Of a stretch of 64,000 nt of DNA, positions 51,635-60,422 are shown piece by piece (the first letter of the stretch is position 1; the number at the start of each line of letters is the position of its first letter). The stretch is taken from NCBI GenBank assembly GCA_964558655.1, contig CAZLEX010000001.1:72519-136518 (forward strand), written 5' to 3'. The DNA is from RGIG6353 sp964558655. Its GTDB lineage: Bacteria; Bacillota; Clostridia; Oscillospirales; SIG627. Under the pieces are notes generated by a model that saw nothing but the letters and a program-made list of their open reading frames with translations, had not been told where the DNA came from and made no database searches. A program made the position numbers and the translations under genes.

Positions 51635-52771
51635 TTATTCTGTTTTTATTTTTTCTCTTACACAAATATCACGAATCGATTCTGTTACAACTTCGAGAAT
51701 AAGAACTTCATCTTCGATTCTGTGAGAAAATGTTTCTTCAAGTATTACAGCTCCGTCAAATTCCGTTACGGCACGCTTTCGGTAAAGATCGTGTGCTTTG
51801 CAAAGTGCTTCATTTTCCGTTAGCTTGACTGTTTTTTCAACATAAAAAGCATAAAGAATTTTTTCGAAAGAAAAAGGCAGTTCAAATCCGAGCGCATTCG
51901 GAGTCTCAAAATTTGTCACTATGTCATAATTTCCGGTTTTCGGAAATCTTACATAACCTATTCTGTGACCGAGAACCCGGACAGCCGTAAATCCGTCTTC
52001 TCCAATGTATTTTTTTTGCACATATTGCAACGGAACGCTGAAAGAAAGAGTTGTCTTAACTTTTGCCCATACTCTGCCTTCTGCTCTGACAAGACGGTAA
52101 GCGTCGTTGGTCGTATTCTGTACAACTCCACTCACAACCAGCTGCCCTTTGTATACCGTATCTCCCGCCTTTACTTCCGCATTTCCGTTAAGTGCTTCAA
52201 CTTTGACCACAACTCCGTCGCTGTCGGACAAAAGATTGTACGGATCGCTTTTCGATTCGGAAAATCTTGTCGGTATTCTTCTTTTAAGCTCAACATGAGC
52301 GACAACTCCGGATATATTTATCGAGCAAAAAGAAAATTCCGAACGATCGGCAAGAAACGACTGTGCTACTTCATTAACATCGACACGCTTTTTTAAAACG
52401 CCCTCATACAGTCCTTCACGGGCAAGAGATTCAATAACTTCCCTCAACTCAACATCGCCCTCACCGTCTATTTTAACACTCCAGACAAAAAATGTCGATA
52501 GGTAAAACAAAAAAATTCCGAAAATACTCCCGATTATTATTCCCAAACGCTTTTTTCTCTTATACAGATAAGAAACGATACCCTTAGGCTGTGCAATATA
52601 AGAAAACGAAAGGTCATGCGAAATTTTTTTAAAGCGGTGCATGTCGAAAAAAGATATTTCAAGCATTACTCCGTCGGAATGTTTTTCGGGAGAATAAAAA
52701 TCAATGCCGGTATGTACCATATCGGAAAGAAATTTTTCCTGTCGATCGGTCTTTACAAAAATTTTCAGCAT
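51635..52771 (-). CDS. yqfD: Sporulation protein YqfD, 378 aa
   Basis: YqfD is a sigma-E-dependent membrane protein needed for normal sporulation. The protein has an N-terminal cytosolic region, one transmembrane helix at about residues 90-112 (GIIIGSIFGIFLFYLSTFF), and a large external beta-rich domain (VDGEGDVELREVIE, RIPTRFSESKSDPYNLLSD, DTVYKGQLVVSGVV). Length is typical. The start overlaps the yqfC end by seven bases (ATGCTGA). Confidence 0.93.
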   Translation of the reverse strand: MLKIFVKTDRQEKFLSDMVHTGIDFYSPEKHSDGVMLEISFFDMHRFKKISHDLSFSYIAQPKGIVSYLYKRKKRLGIIIGSIFGIFLFYLSTFFVWSVKIDGEGDVELREVIESLAREGLYEGVLKKRVDVNEVAQSFLADRSEFSFCSINISGVVAHVELKRRIPTRFSESKSDPYNLLSDSDGVVVKVEALNGNAEVKAGDTVYKGQLVVSGVVQNTTNDAYRLVRAEGRVWAKVKTTLSFSVPLQYVQKKYIGEDGFTAVRVLGHRIGYVRFPKTGNYDIVTNFETPNALGFELPFSFEKILYAFYVEKTVKLTENEALCKAHDLYRKRAVTEFDGAVILEETFSHRIEDEVLILEVVTESIRDICVREKIKTE

Positions 52772-52989
52772 GGCGAAAATTCTAGAGTGCTGATTTTTCC
52801 CTTTAGTAATAAAGCTCTCTGCCCCTTATAGTCGAGAGTTAAATTTTCTCCCGTAACCGTTATTTTTTCACGGCAAATGACAACTATACGCAATTCTTCC
52901 CAAACGCATATTTTTGATACTCCTTCGATAAGCATACCCTCTCCGGACACAAAAATGTAAGGTTTTGTAAAATCGTCGAAATATTCCAA
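52765..52989 (-). CDS. yqfC: YabP/YqfC-family sporulation protein, 74 aa
   Basis: A short beta-rich protein of the YabP/YqfC family: YIFVSGEGMLIEGVSKICVW, LRIVVICREKITVTGENLTL. YqfC is expressed in the mother cell under sigma-E. It is directly upstream of yqfD, the conserved order. A sigma-E-like promoter precedes it. The product is shorter by some ten residues than usual at the N-terminus, but the start is well placed behind GAGGTGA. Confidence 0.88.
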   Translation of the reverse strand: MEYFDDFTKPYIFVSGEGMLIEGVSKICVWEELRIVVICREKITVTGENLTLDYKGQRALLLKGKISTLEFSPC

Positions 52990-53006
52990 AATATCACCTC
53001 ATATAA

Positions 53007-53034
53007 ATCATATGCCGACTTTTTAAAAATATCA
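53007..53034 (-). promoter_or_regulatory. Possible sigma-E promoter of yqfC
   Basis: On the minus strand TGATATT, 13 bases, CATATGAT, close to the sigma-E pattern of -35 ATATT and -10 CATACAAT. Confidence 0.45.
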
Positions 53035-53052
53035 TATTATAGGAGGTTTTTT

Positions 53053-53958
53053 ATGAAATATTTGACTGCATCTCTCTCGCTTTTCGCAACCGTACTGTTT
53101 TTATCTATGTCGGATAAAGTTCAGCCGAACATTCCCGAAATTCTTTCAAATGTCGGTCGTGTTGTTCTGTTTACTCTTTTTCCGGCAAATGTACTTTTCA
53201 GACTTATTGCAAACTCTCCTCTTTCAGAAAGTTTTTGTCGCTTTTTTTCAAAATTCCGCATATGGAAAAGTATTCGGTTGTCAGATGTTTATATTTCCGC
53301 TGTAGTTGCCGGACAGCTTTCGGGATTTCCCACGGGAGCGTGTATTATAAAAGACACCCGTTCAACAAAAAACCGCGAAAAAGCCCTCGCTCTTTCATCG
53401 CTGGTTTCTCCCGCATTTTTAATAGCCTTGTTCGGAACAAAATACGGCTTTTGGCTGTGGATAAATCTTATACTTACTTTATGGAGCGTTTGCATTTTCT
53501 TTCCGTCGGAATGTGAAAAAGGAATTCGGCATATTCCGTCAATAAATTTCCCCACAGCGTTAAATGAAGGGATTTACTCCGCTTTGACAGTATCGGGATC
53601 GATTATTTTTTTTTCAACCCTTTTGTCGTTACTGCCGGATACCATACCAAAAGCCGTATGCGAAATTTTATACGCATTAACCGAAATGGGAAGTGCCTTA
53701 AGATTTTGTCAAAATCCCGTTTCGATATCTCTCGCATTGTCATTTGGTGGATTTTCAACGCTTTGTCAGATAAGTTATTTTGCGGAAAATGTAAATACAC
53801 GGCTGTATCTCATTTCCCGTATACCTCTTTTTTTCACCACGCTCTTTTTTTTCGTATTTTCGGAAATACGAATTTTTCAAACTCTTTTTTTGCTTTTCTT
53901 TCTCATGTGGCAAATAGAAAGAGTTAATGCTTGCAAAAAAACAAAAAGTGAAGTATAA
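53053..53958 (+). CDS. Sporulation membrane protein, YlbJ-like, 301 aa
   Basis: A polytopic protein with about eight hydrophobic segments and the nucleoside-recognition (gate) motif of the YlbJ family: VVAGQLSGFPTGACIIKD, then LSSLVSPAFLIALFGTKY, and later LSFGGFSTLCQISYFAE. YlbJ is made in the mother cell and is needed for heat-resistant spores; the related SpmA/SpmB share the fold. The length is somewhat below YlbJ of Bacillus (about 400), so the name is by family. It starts at ATG behind AGGAGG and is divergent from yqfC. Confidence 0.85.
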   Translation: MKYLTASLSLFATVLFLSMSDKVQPNIPEILSNVGRVVLFTLFPANVLFRLIANSPLSESFCRFFSKFRIWKSIRLSDVYISAVVAGQLSGFPTGACIIKDTRSTKNREKALALSSLVSPAFLIALFGTKYGFWLWINLILTLWSVCIFFPSECEKGIRHIPSINFPTALNEGIYSALTVSGSIIFFSTLLSLLPDTIPKAVCEILYALTEMGSALRFCQNPVSISLALSFGGFSTLCQISYFAENVNTRLYLISRIPLFFTTLFFFVFSEIRIFQTLFLLFFLMWQIERVNACKKTKSEV

Positions 53959-54007
53959 TAAGAAATATGAAACAATTAACGCAGATTTCGAAAAGAGGTA
54001 CAAATTC

Positions 54008-54211
54008 ATGAAAAAAAAGAATATTCCCGAAAAAACCTGTGCTTTCTGCGAAAACGGCATACGAATGATTGACGGAGAGACCGTTCTGTGCAAAAAGAAA
54101 GGTCCTGTGCCGTCTGACAGTACCTGCAGAAAATTTTTTTATGACCCGCTGAAAGAAACACCCGTGCCGTCTTCGGTAAAAATAAAAAATTCAAATATTG
54201 AAACGATGTAA
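54008..54211 (+). CDS. Small four-cysteine protein, 67 aa
   Basis: MKKKNIPEKTCAFCENG is followed by a second pair of cysteines, Cys28 and Cys40; with Cys11 and Cys14 they could bind zinc or iron. The ending CRKFFYDPLKE resembles small clostridial proteins of unknown function found near sporulation genes. The start is ATG 54008 after AGAGG; the frame runs back into the ylbJ-like gene without support. It lies between the ylbJ-like gene and ybeY and is likely co-transcribed with both. Confidence 0.78.
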   Translation: MKKKNIPEKTCAFCENGIRMIDGETVLCKKKGPVPSDSTCRKFFYDPLKETPVPSSVKIKNSNIETM

Positions 54212-54228
54212 GATACAAGGAGAAAAAA

Positions 54229-54696
54229 ATGGAACATAAGATTTACACCCGTGACAAAACATCTGATAAAAGTTTAACTCCGCAGTTGCGTGCACTTGTG
54301 AAAAGAACCGTCAAAAAGGCTCTGGAATACGAAGAATTTAACAGATGCGCCGAAGTCTCCGTGACTGCCGTAGACGAAGAGGAAATCAAATTGTTAAATG
54401 CACAATGGCGAAACATTGACAGCGTAACAGATGTTTTGTCTTTTCCGGCTTTGGATGACGAAGAAGAAATAGTGCATTTTGACGAAGAGGCGATAGTTCT
54501 CGGCGATATCGTAATATGTATGAAAAAGTGTGAAGAACAGGCCAATTCTTTCTCCCATTCACTTGAATATGAAATCGCATATCTTACCGCACATTCCGTA
54601 CTTCATCTTCTCGGTTACGATCACGCCGAAGAAGACGAAGAAAAACAAATGTTCGAAAAGCAAAAAGAAATCGTTGCTTTGCTTGAGCTGAAATAA
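54229..54696 (+). CDS. ybeY: rRNA maturation endoribonuclease YbeY, 155 aa
   Basis: A zinc-dependent single-strand RNase needed for 16S rRNA 3' end maturation and ribosome quality control. The signature HxxxHxxGxDH is present in HSVLHLLGYDHAEEDEE; the second position is Ser instead of the usual Gly. Also seen is LNAQWRNIDSVTDVLSFP and LGDIVICM. It begins after AAGGAG. In related genomes ybeY sits near phoH, era and recO, as here. Confidence 0.95.
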   Translation: MEHKIYTRDKTSDKSLTPQLRALVKRTVKKALEYEEFNRCAEVSVTAVDEEEIKLLNAQWRNIDSVTDVLSFPALDDEEEIVHFDEEAIVLGDIVICMKKCEEQANSFSHSLEYEIAYLTAHSVLHLLGYDHAEEDEEKQMFEKQKEIVALLELK

Positions 54697-54739
54697 AACG
54701 ACTTTTTTTGTCTTTTTATTACAAATTAAGGTAAAACAC

Positions 54740-54768
54740 TTGAAAAACAGCAAAAAAAGCGTTATAAT
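54740..54768 (+). promoter_or_regulatory. Promoter of prs
   Basis: TTGAAA, 17 bases, TATAAT. Confidence 0.7.
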
Positions 54769-54821
54769 ACAGATGTATTAAAAAATTGCCATACAGGGCA
54801 GATGGACGAGGAGAAAACATT

Positions 54822-55781
54822 ATGATTTCACACGGCAGAAATATCCAGATTTTTACCGCAAATTCACACAAAGAGTTGGCAGCGAAAATTGCCGATGACT
54901 TGCATCTTCCTCTTTCGGAAAGTATAGTTCAAACTTTTTCCGACGGAGAGATAAGCGTTTCACTTTGTGAAAGCGTTCGCGGAAGAGATGTATTTATCAT
55001 TCAATCGACAAGTTACCCCGTAAACGACAATCTCATGGAACTTCTTATCATGATAGACGCACTCAAGCGTGCAAGTGCCGGACGCATTACGGCGGTTATT
55101 CCGTATTTCGGATACGCCCGTCAGGACAGAAAGGCAAAAGCTCGTGATCCGATCAGTGCAAAACTTGTAGCAAATCTCATAACTACCGCAGGTGCCGACA
55201 GAGTATTGACAATGGATCTCCACGCTCCGCAAATACAAGGATTTTTTGACATTCCCGTTGATAATCTTCAAGGCTCTCCCCTGCTTGCAAAATATTTTTC
55301 TCAAAAATTCCCGAATATGTCCGAAGACACTGTTGTCGTTTCCCCCGATCTCGGTTCGGTGTCCCGTTCCCGTGCGTTTGCACAGCGTTGTAATACTTCT
55401 CTTGCGGTTATTGATAAACGCCGTGCAAGAGCAAATGTTTCGGAAGTTTGTAATATCATAGGTGATGTAAAGGGGAAAAGAGCAATACTTGTAGATGATA
55501 TGATAGATACCGCAGGTACGATATGCAATGCCGCAAAAGCACTCATAGAGATCGGCGGTGCAAGCGAAGTTTATGCGTGTGCAACTCATGCTGTTTTATC
55601 AGGACCTGCTATGGACCGTTTTAAAGAGAGTCCTCTGAAAGAAATTGTTCTTCTTGATACGATTAATTTGCCTAAGGAGAAAAAGCTCGATAAATTTACT
55701 CTTCTTTCCACTGCCGATATTTTTGCAAAAGCTATTAAATGTATCTACGATGACAGCCCCATCAGCACAATTTTTGATTGA
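54822..55781 (+). CDS. prs: Ribose-phosphate pyrophosphokinase, 319 aa
   Basis: Makes PRPP from ribose 5-phosphate and ATP, feeding purine, pyrimidine, histidine and NAD synthesis and the hpt reaction. Motifs are SDGEISVSLCESVRG, PYFGYARQDRKAKARDPISAK cut by turns, the catalytic DLHAPQIQGFFDIPVDNL region and the PRPP loop VDDMIDTAGTI. The start is ATG 54822 after GAGGAG; the frame is open back to 54786 without a site. It is preceded by its own promoter. Confidence 0.96.
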   Translation: MISHGRNIQIFTANSHKELAAKIADDLHLPLSESIVQTFSDGEISVSLCESVRGRDVFIIQSTSYPVNDNLMELLIMIDALKRASAGRITAVIPYFGYARQDRKAKARDPISAKLVANLITTAGADRVLTMDLHAPQIQGFFDIPVDNLQGSPLLAKYFSQKFPNMSEDTVVVSPDLGSVSRSRAFAQRCNTSLAVIDKRRARANVSEVCNIIGDVKGKRAILVDDMIDTAGTICNAAKALIEIGGASEVYACATHAVLSGPAMDRFKESPLKEIVLLDTINLPKEKKLDKFTLLSTADIFAKAIKCIYDDSPISTIFD

Positions 55782-55802
55782 TATAACAAAAGGGTAATTG
55801 AT

Positions 55803-57056
55803 ATGAATAAAAGGCCAAGTGCTCAAATCCTCGTTGTCGGCACGGAACTTCTGTTGGGTAATGTGCTTGACACAAATTCTCATACGCTCTCTATCGGACT
55901 TGCAGAGCTTGGTATCAATCTGTATTATCGCAAGACGGTCGGAGACAACTTTGACCGTCTTGTCTTTTCGATACATGAAGCCATGAAAGAGTCCGATATA
56001 TTGATTTTATCCGGAGGAATGGGCTCAACCGTTGACGATATCACGGTTGAAGCGGTCTGCAAAGCAACCGGTACGGTATCGGAGTACCACACGCCGACAC
56101 TCGAAAAAATCAAAAATTATTACCGCCTGCGTGGAACAATCATGAGCGAAAACAACAAAAAACAGGCTTTATTGCCGAAAGGGGCGGAAATACTCGAAAA
56201 TACTCAGGGAATGGCTCCCGGTGTTATTCTCGAAAAAAACGGCAAAACGGTTATCATTCTTCCCGGCCCGCCGAGAGAGCTCACACCGCTTTTCAGAGAA
56301 AAGGTCATGCCGTTTCTGAGGAAAAAATACGGATCGGCTACAATAGCTTCTCAAACTTTGCGTTTTTGGGGAATTGCGGAATCCGCTATGGACGAAAAAG
56401 TATCCGACCTTACATCTCTGCCGTCTCCGACAGTTGCACCCTATGCGAAAAACGGTGAAACACTGCTTCGTGTGAGTTCGTCGGGTAAAACCCGTGAAGA
56501 ATGTTTTGAAAAAATATTGCCTGTTGCAAAAGAAATAAAATCCAGACTTGCCGAATATTTTTGGACTGACAAATACGATACTTTGGAACAGGCACTGTGT
56601 GAAGAACTTAAAGAGAGGAACCTGACAATTGCCGCTGCGGAAAGCTGTACAGGCGGACTTGTTGCAAAACGCTTAACCGATATTCCCGGAGCTTCCTCGA
56701 TTTTCGGCATGAGTGCTGTCACATACTCTGCCGAAGCAAAAAAGCGTTTGGCAGGCGTAAGCGAAGAAACCATTGCTAAATTTGGCACTGTAAGTGCCGA
56801 ATGTGCCGAAGAAATGGCAAACGGCATAAGAGCTTTTTCAGGTGCTTCAATCGGAGTTTCGGTTACGGGAGTTGCCGGTCCTTCGGAAGATGAAGGGAAA
56901 CCGGTAGGGCTTATGTTTATCGGAATTTCAACACAAAAGCGTACATTTTCAAAGCGATATTTTTTTCCTTACCCTGATGACAGAATGCATATAAGACTAC
57001 TTGCATCATCTGCGTGTCTTGCCGAGACTCTTTTTACTCTGCGAAACGGAGAATAA
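55803..57056 (+). CDS. cinA: CinA family protein, 417 aa
   Basis: The N-terminal two thirds is a MoaB/MogA-like domain (VVGTELLLGNVLDTNSHTLS, LILSGGMGSTVDDITVEAV, ILPGPPRELTPLF). The C-terminal 160 residues form the CinA amidase domain (TIAAAESCTGGLVAKRLTD, VTGVAGPSEDEGKPVGL). The full-length form pairs ADP-ribose pyrophosphatase with NMN deamidase activity in NAD recycling in other bacteria. In Bacillota it is often next to pgsA and recA; here it is between prs and two membrane proteins. Confidence 0.94.
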   Translation: MNKRPSAQILVVGTELLLGNVLDTNSHTLSIGLAELGINLYYRKTVGDNFDRLVFSIHEAMKESDILILSGGMGSTVDDITVEAVCKATGTVSEYHTPTLEKIKNYYRLRGTIMSENNKKQALLPKGAEILENTQGMAPGVILEKNGKTVIILPGPPRELTPLFREKVMPFLRKKYGSATIASQTLRFWGIAESAMDEKVSDLTSLPSPTVAPYAKNGETLLRVSSSGKTREECFEKILPVAKEIKSRLAEYFWTDKYDTLEQALCEELKERNLTIAAAESCTGGLVAKRLTDIPGASSIFGMSAVTYSAEAKKRLAGVSEETIAKFGTVSAECAEEMANGIRAFSGASIGVSVTGVAGPSEDEGKPVGLMFIGISTQKRTFSKRYFFPYPDDRMHIRLLASSACLAETLFTLRNGE

Positions 57057-57108
57057 AATTTTGCTTTAACGCATACCTTATTATCAAAAGAAATTCGGAG
57101 GGTATGCA

Positions 57109-57732
57109 ATGAACGCAAGTGAAATAAAATCCGCTATTCGCTATAAATTCAGGACCTGGAAACATTGGTTTTACATATTTTTTTCATTGTATATACTGTC
57201 ATTTGTACTTGGAACAATTCTTTTTTCGAATTCACGGCTTGCTTTTCTTAATCCATTGCTTTCACTTACTTTAACTTGCTTTAGTGCGAATTTTTCCGAA
57301 GCTTTGCGTATAACACTTATATCGCTTATACCGTTTTTCGTCTTGTTTGTCGCAGGCCCCACTATTTATGCACCGCTGACGGCATTTGTTGTCGTCTTTT
57401 CGGTAGGGTTTTACAGCGGTGCGGAGAGCTCTTTCATAATTAATAACGGGCGTATGGCGTTTGGAATATTTGAATTGATTTTTTTAAGCTCAGAGGCCTA
57501 TATTTTGATTTTGTGGGCGTCTATGACCACTTTGTCGGCATTAAGAATTTTTACGGACATAAAAAAGGATAATTTCCCCGAGCTTTTTACCGGTTCGCTT
57601 TTTTGTGCAGGCGGATTTCGCCGTGTTTTCAATTTTCGCTATATTTTAAGCTATATAGGCTTTTATATTTTTATGTGTTCTGCGGCTCTGATTTTTTGTG
57701 TGCTTCGTGCTGTTGCCGCAATAATTTTTTAA
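57109..57732 (+). CDS. Integral membrane protein, 207 aa
   Basis: About five hydrophobic segments (residues 20-45, 65-90, 92-120, 128-150, 180-207). The pattern of a LGTIL helix followed by SEALRITLISLIPFFVLF and GPTIYAPLTAFVVVFSVGFYSG recalls SpoIIM and related membrane proteins, but the resemblance is weak. The gene lies 16 bases before the DUF624 gene with a GGAGGG site of its own. I cannot assign a function. Confidence 0.65.
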   Translation: MNASEIKSAIRYKFRTWKHWFYIFFSLYILSFVLGTILFSNSRLAFLNPLLSLTLTCFSANFSEALRITLISLIPFFVLFVAGPTIYAPLTAFVVVFSVGFYSGAESSFIINNGRMAFGIFELIFLSSEAYILILWASMTTLSALRIFTDIKKDNFPELFTGSLFCAGGFRRVFNFRYILSYIGFYIFMCSAALIFCVLRAVAAIIF

Positions 57733-57747
57733 AATTTCGGAGGTATA

Positions 57748-58719
57748 ATGAAAAAGAAAAGATTTTTGTCAGTCGACTATTCAAAACCCGGGAAGGGCGT
57801 AAAAAAAGGTGAATCTAAACTTTTTACATTTTGGAATTTTTTTCCTCTTTTAAAAAGAAAATTTTGGGGGCTTTTCAAAACAAATCTCCTGTGGTTAGTC
57901 ATAATGTGGCCGCTTCTTGTCGGCTTTTTCGCACTTTCAGGAAAATTCGATTTTTCCTATTCCGCTTCTGTAGATCCTATTTGGTCGGCACTTTCCGGAA
58001 TTGAGACTGCGGGCGGTATGTCTCCGGAATTGTCGGTTTTGATGGGTGTCTTCGGTTCCCGTGCAACAATGACTTATCCGGGACCGATTGCGAAAATACT
58101 TTACGGAATAACCGCACTTGCCTTGTTTGCGTTCGGACCTGCAAATACGGGGATGGCGTATATCCTTCGCGGGTATACGAAAGAAGAATATGTTGATATG
58201 CCTTCGGATTTTTTTACCGCTATAAAGAAAAACTTTTGGCAGTCGCTCTTTATAGGCCTTATTGATATAATTATCATGGTTATGATAGCTTTCGACCTCG
58301 TTTTTTTTCTGACAAATTCTCAAGACTTCGTGTTTTCCGTATTCTTTTTCATTTGTCTCATCATGGGAATTATATATCTGATGGCACGGTCGTACATTTA
58401 TTTGCTTCTCATCACATTCAAACTTCCGTTGCGTAAAATATTAAAAAACTCTTTTATTTTCGCACTCGTGGGATTTAAAAGAAACTTAGCCGGGCTTTTC
58501 GGAAGTCTTCTCGTCATAATTATAAATTTAATACTCTATATATACATCATGCCGCTCGGCGGTATCATGCCGTTTTTTATAACGATAGCCTTGACAAACT
58601 TCATAACAGCATATGCGGCGTGGCCGAACATAAAGAAAATCATGATAGATCCTTATTATAAGGAAAATACTTCGTCTGCCGGAAATGATGAAGATGCGGT
58701 ATTTACCGACAGAGGATAA
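57748..58719 (+). CDS. DUF624 (YesL-like) membrane protein, 323 aa
   Basis: A polytopic protein of about six helices with the DUF624 features: LLWLVIMWPLLVGFFALSG, GPANTGMAYILRGYTKEEYVD and the FFTAIKKNFWQSLFIGLIDI segment. YesL-type proteins are usually found with sugar-transport genes; here it is between the small membrane protein and era. It has a basic 40-residue cytosolic N-terminus. It starts eight bases after GGAGG. Function unknown. Confidence 0.82.
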   Translation: MKKKRFLSVDYSKPGKGVKKGESKLFTFWNFFPLLKRKFWGLFKTNLLWLVIMWPLLVGFFALSGKFDFSYSASVDPIWSALSGIETAGGMSPELSVLMGVFGSRATMTYPGPIAKILYGITALALFAFGPANTGMAYILRGYTKEEYVDMPSDFFTAIKKNFWQSLFIGLIDIIIMVMIAFDLVFFLTNSQDFVFSVFFFICLIMGIIYLMARSYIYLLLITFKLPLRKILKNSFIFALVGFKRNLAGLFGSLLVIIINLILYIYIMPLGGIMPFFITIALTNFITAYAAWPNIKKIMIDPYYKENTSSAGNDEDAVFTDRG

Positions 58720-58736
58720 AAGGAAAGGATTGTTGA

Positions 58737-59636
58737 ATGGAAAATTTAATGCCGAAAACCGCTTTTATCGCCATAGTGGGATTGCCTAATGTAGGGAAAT
58801 CGACTTTGCTCAATCACTTACTCGGAGAAAAAATTGCGGCAGTTTCAAAAAAACCTCAAACAACCCGTACCAGAATAACAGGAATACTTGTGAGAGAAAA
58901 TATACAGTATGTTTTTCTTGATACGCCGGGTATGCACCATCCGAAAACAAAACTTGGAGACAGCATGATTCGTGCCGTAAACTCTTCCGTCGGAGATGTG
59001 GATGCAGTGCTGTTTGTTACTGAAGCAAAAGAGGAAATAACAAAAATAGAGTGTGAAATGCTTGAAAGAACAACCGCGTCTTGCCCTGTAATTCTCCTTA
59101 TAAATAAAACCGATATAACAAAAAAAGGCGATATTCTCAAGACAATTGAAACATTCACTCGTGAATTTGAGTTTGCATCTGTAATTCCGATATCGGCGGA
59201 AACGGGAGATAATACCGAACACATTTTCAGTGAGCTTGATCCTTATATCACGGAGGGAGACTGGCTATTTCCGTCGGATATGCTTACGGATCAGCCGGAA
59301 AGAGTAATAGCCGCTGAAATAATCCGTGAGAAATTGTTAAGATTACTTGATGACGAGGTACCTCACGGAACTGCTGTGGTAATTGAAGATTTTTGCGACA
59401 AAGGCGGAAGATTGCTTGATATCCGTGCCGAAATTTTCTGTGAAAAATCCGGTCACAAAGGCATAATTATAGGAAAAGGCGGATCAATGCTCAAAAAAAT
59501 CGGCACATATGCAAGAGAAGATATGGAAGAATTTTTCGGAACCAAAGTAAACCTCAATCTATGGGTTAAAGTCAAAGAAAATTGGCGTGACAGTGTAGTA
59601 CAAATCACAAATTTCGGTCTTAATTTCGAAGATTAA
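58737..59636 (+). CDS. era: GTPase Era, 299 aa
   Basis: Era binds the 3' end of 16S rRNA and helps 30S assembly. It has the G1 motif GLPNVGKSTL, G3 DTPGMHHPKTKLG, G4 NKTD and the C-terminal KH domain with GHKGIIIGKGGSMLKKIG. Length is normal. It starts at ATG 58737; the next ATG (58749) is also possible. recO follows, the usual order in Bacillota. Confidence 0.97.
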   Translation: MENLMPKTAFIAIVGLPNVGKSTLLNHLLGEKIAAVSKKPQTTRTRITGILVRENIQYVFLDTPGMHHPKTKLGDSMIRAVNSSVGDVDAVLFVTEAKEEITKIECEMLERTTASCPVILLINKTDITKKGDILKTIETFTREFEFASVIPISAETGDNTEHIFSELDPYITEGDWLFPSDMLTDQPERVIAAEIIREKLLRLLDDEVPHGTAVVIEDFCDKGGRLLDIRAEIFCEKSGHKGIIIGKGGSMLKKIGTYAREDMEEFFGTKVNLNLWVKVKENWRDSVVQITNFGLNFED

Positions 59637-59660
59637 AGACAGGGTGACGCATAAAAAAGA

Positions 59661-60422
59661 ATGTATAAAAAAATTAAAGGTATAGTTCTTAAGAGAGTGC
59701 CGTTCGCTGAAAGTTCCGCCTATATCACCGTTCTTACCGAAACGGGACTTGAAAAATTTTCGGCAAAAGGCATTTTAAGCAGAAGAAATAAAAATTCCGC
59801 CGCCTGTGCACTGTGGGCATATTCGGAGTTTATACTGTCCTGCCGTCAGGATAATCAAACTCTTTCAAGTGTATCTCTGTTAAAATCGCTCATACGGCAA
59901 GGCGTTGATTTTGAAGCACTTGCAGTTGCAAATTATGTTTCTTCTCTGGCACACGATGTCACTTTCAATCAAGAGGATGCTCCGGCAATTTACAAACTGC
60001 TTGGAGCAACTCTTGCCGAAATAAACAAAATGAAAGTTTCGCCTGCTTTGATAAAAGCCGTATTTGAATTACGCTTGATGTCAAAGCTCGGTTTTTCACC
60101 GGATATAGCGATATGTTCTCATTGTTCTGAACCGTTTGAAGAAGGATACTTTCTCCCTTCCGAAGGTGTCGCTTTGTGTCAGAATTGTTCTGTATTCACC
60201 GAGAAAGAAAAAGTGCCTCTTTCGCACGGAACGGCAATCGGAATTAACACTTTGCTTTCGCTTTCCGACAGTGCTGCCTACGGTATCAGATTTTCCGATA
60301 AAATGAGTGAAACCCGTTTTGAAAGCCTTTGCGAAAAATTTTCGGTAAACCATTTGGATTGTGCTTTTGCGGCACTTGGATATTATAAAACGAATATTAA
60401 AAATTTAACGGATTTGACATGA
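59661..60422 (+). CDS. recO: DNA repair protein RecO, 253 aa
   Basis: RecO loads RecA at gaps and works with RecR. It opens with an OB fold (IKGIVLKRVPFAESSAYITV, SRRNKNSAACALWAYSEF) and has the zinc finger CSHCSEPF followed by CQNC in the middle. Size matches the family. It overlaps mutS2 by four bases (ATGA). Confidence 0.94.
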   Translation: MYKKIKGIVLKRVPFAESSAYITVLTETGLEKFSAKGILSRRNKNSAACALWAYSEFILSCRQDNQTLSSVSLLKSLIRQGVDFEALAVANYVSSLAHDVTFNQEDAPAIYKLLGATLAEINKMKVSPALIKAVFELRLMSKLGFSPDIAICSHCSEPFEEGYFLPSEGVALCQNCSVFTEKEKVPLSHGTAIGINTLLSLSDSAAYGIRFSDKMSETRFESLCEKFSVNHLDCAFAALGYYKTNIKNLTDLT

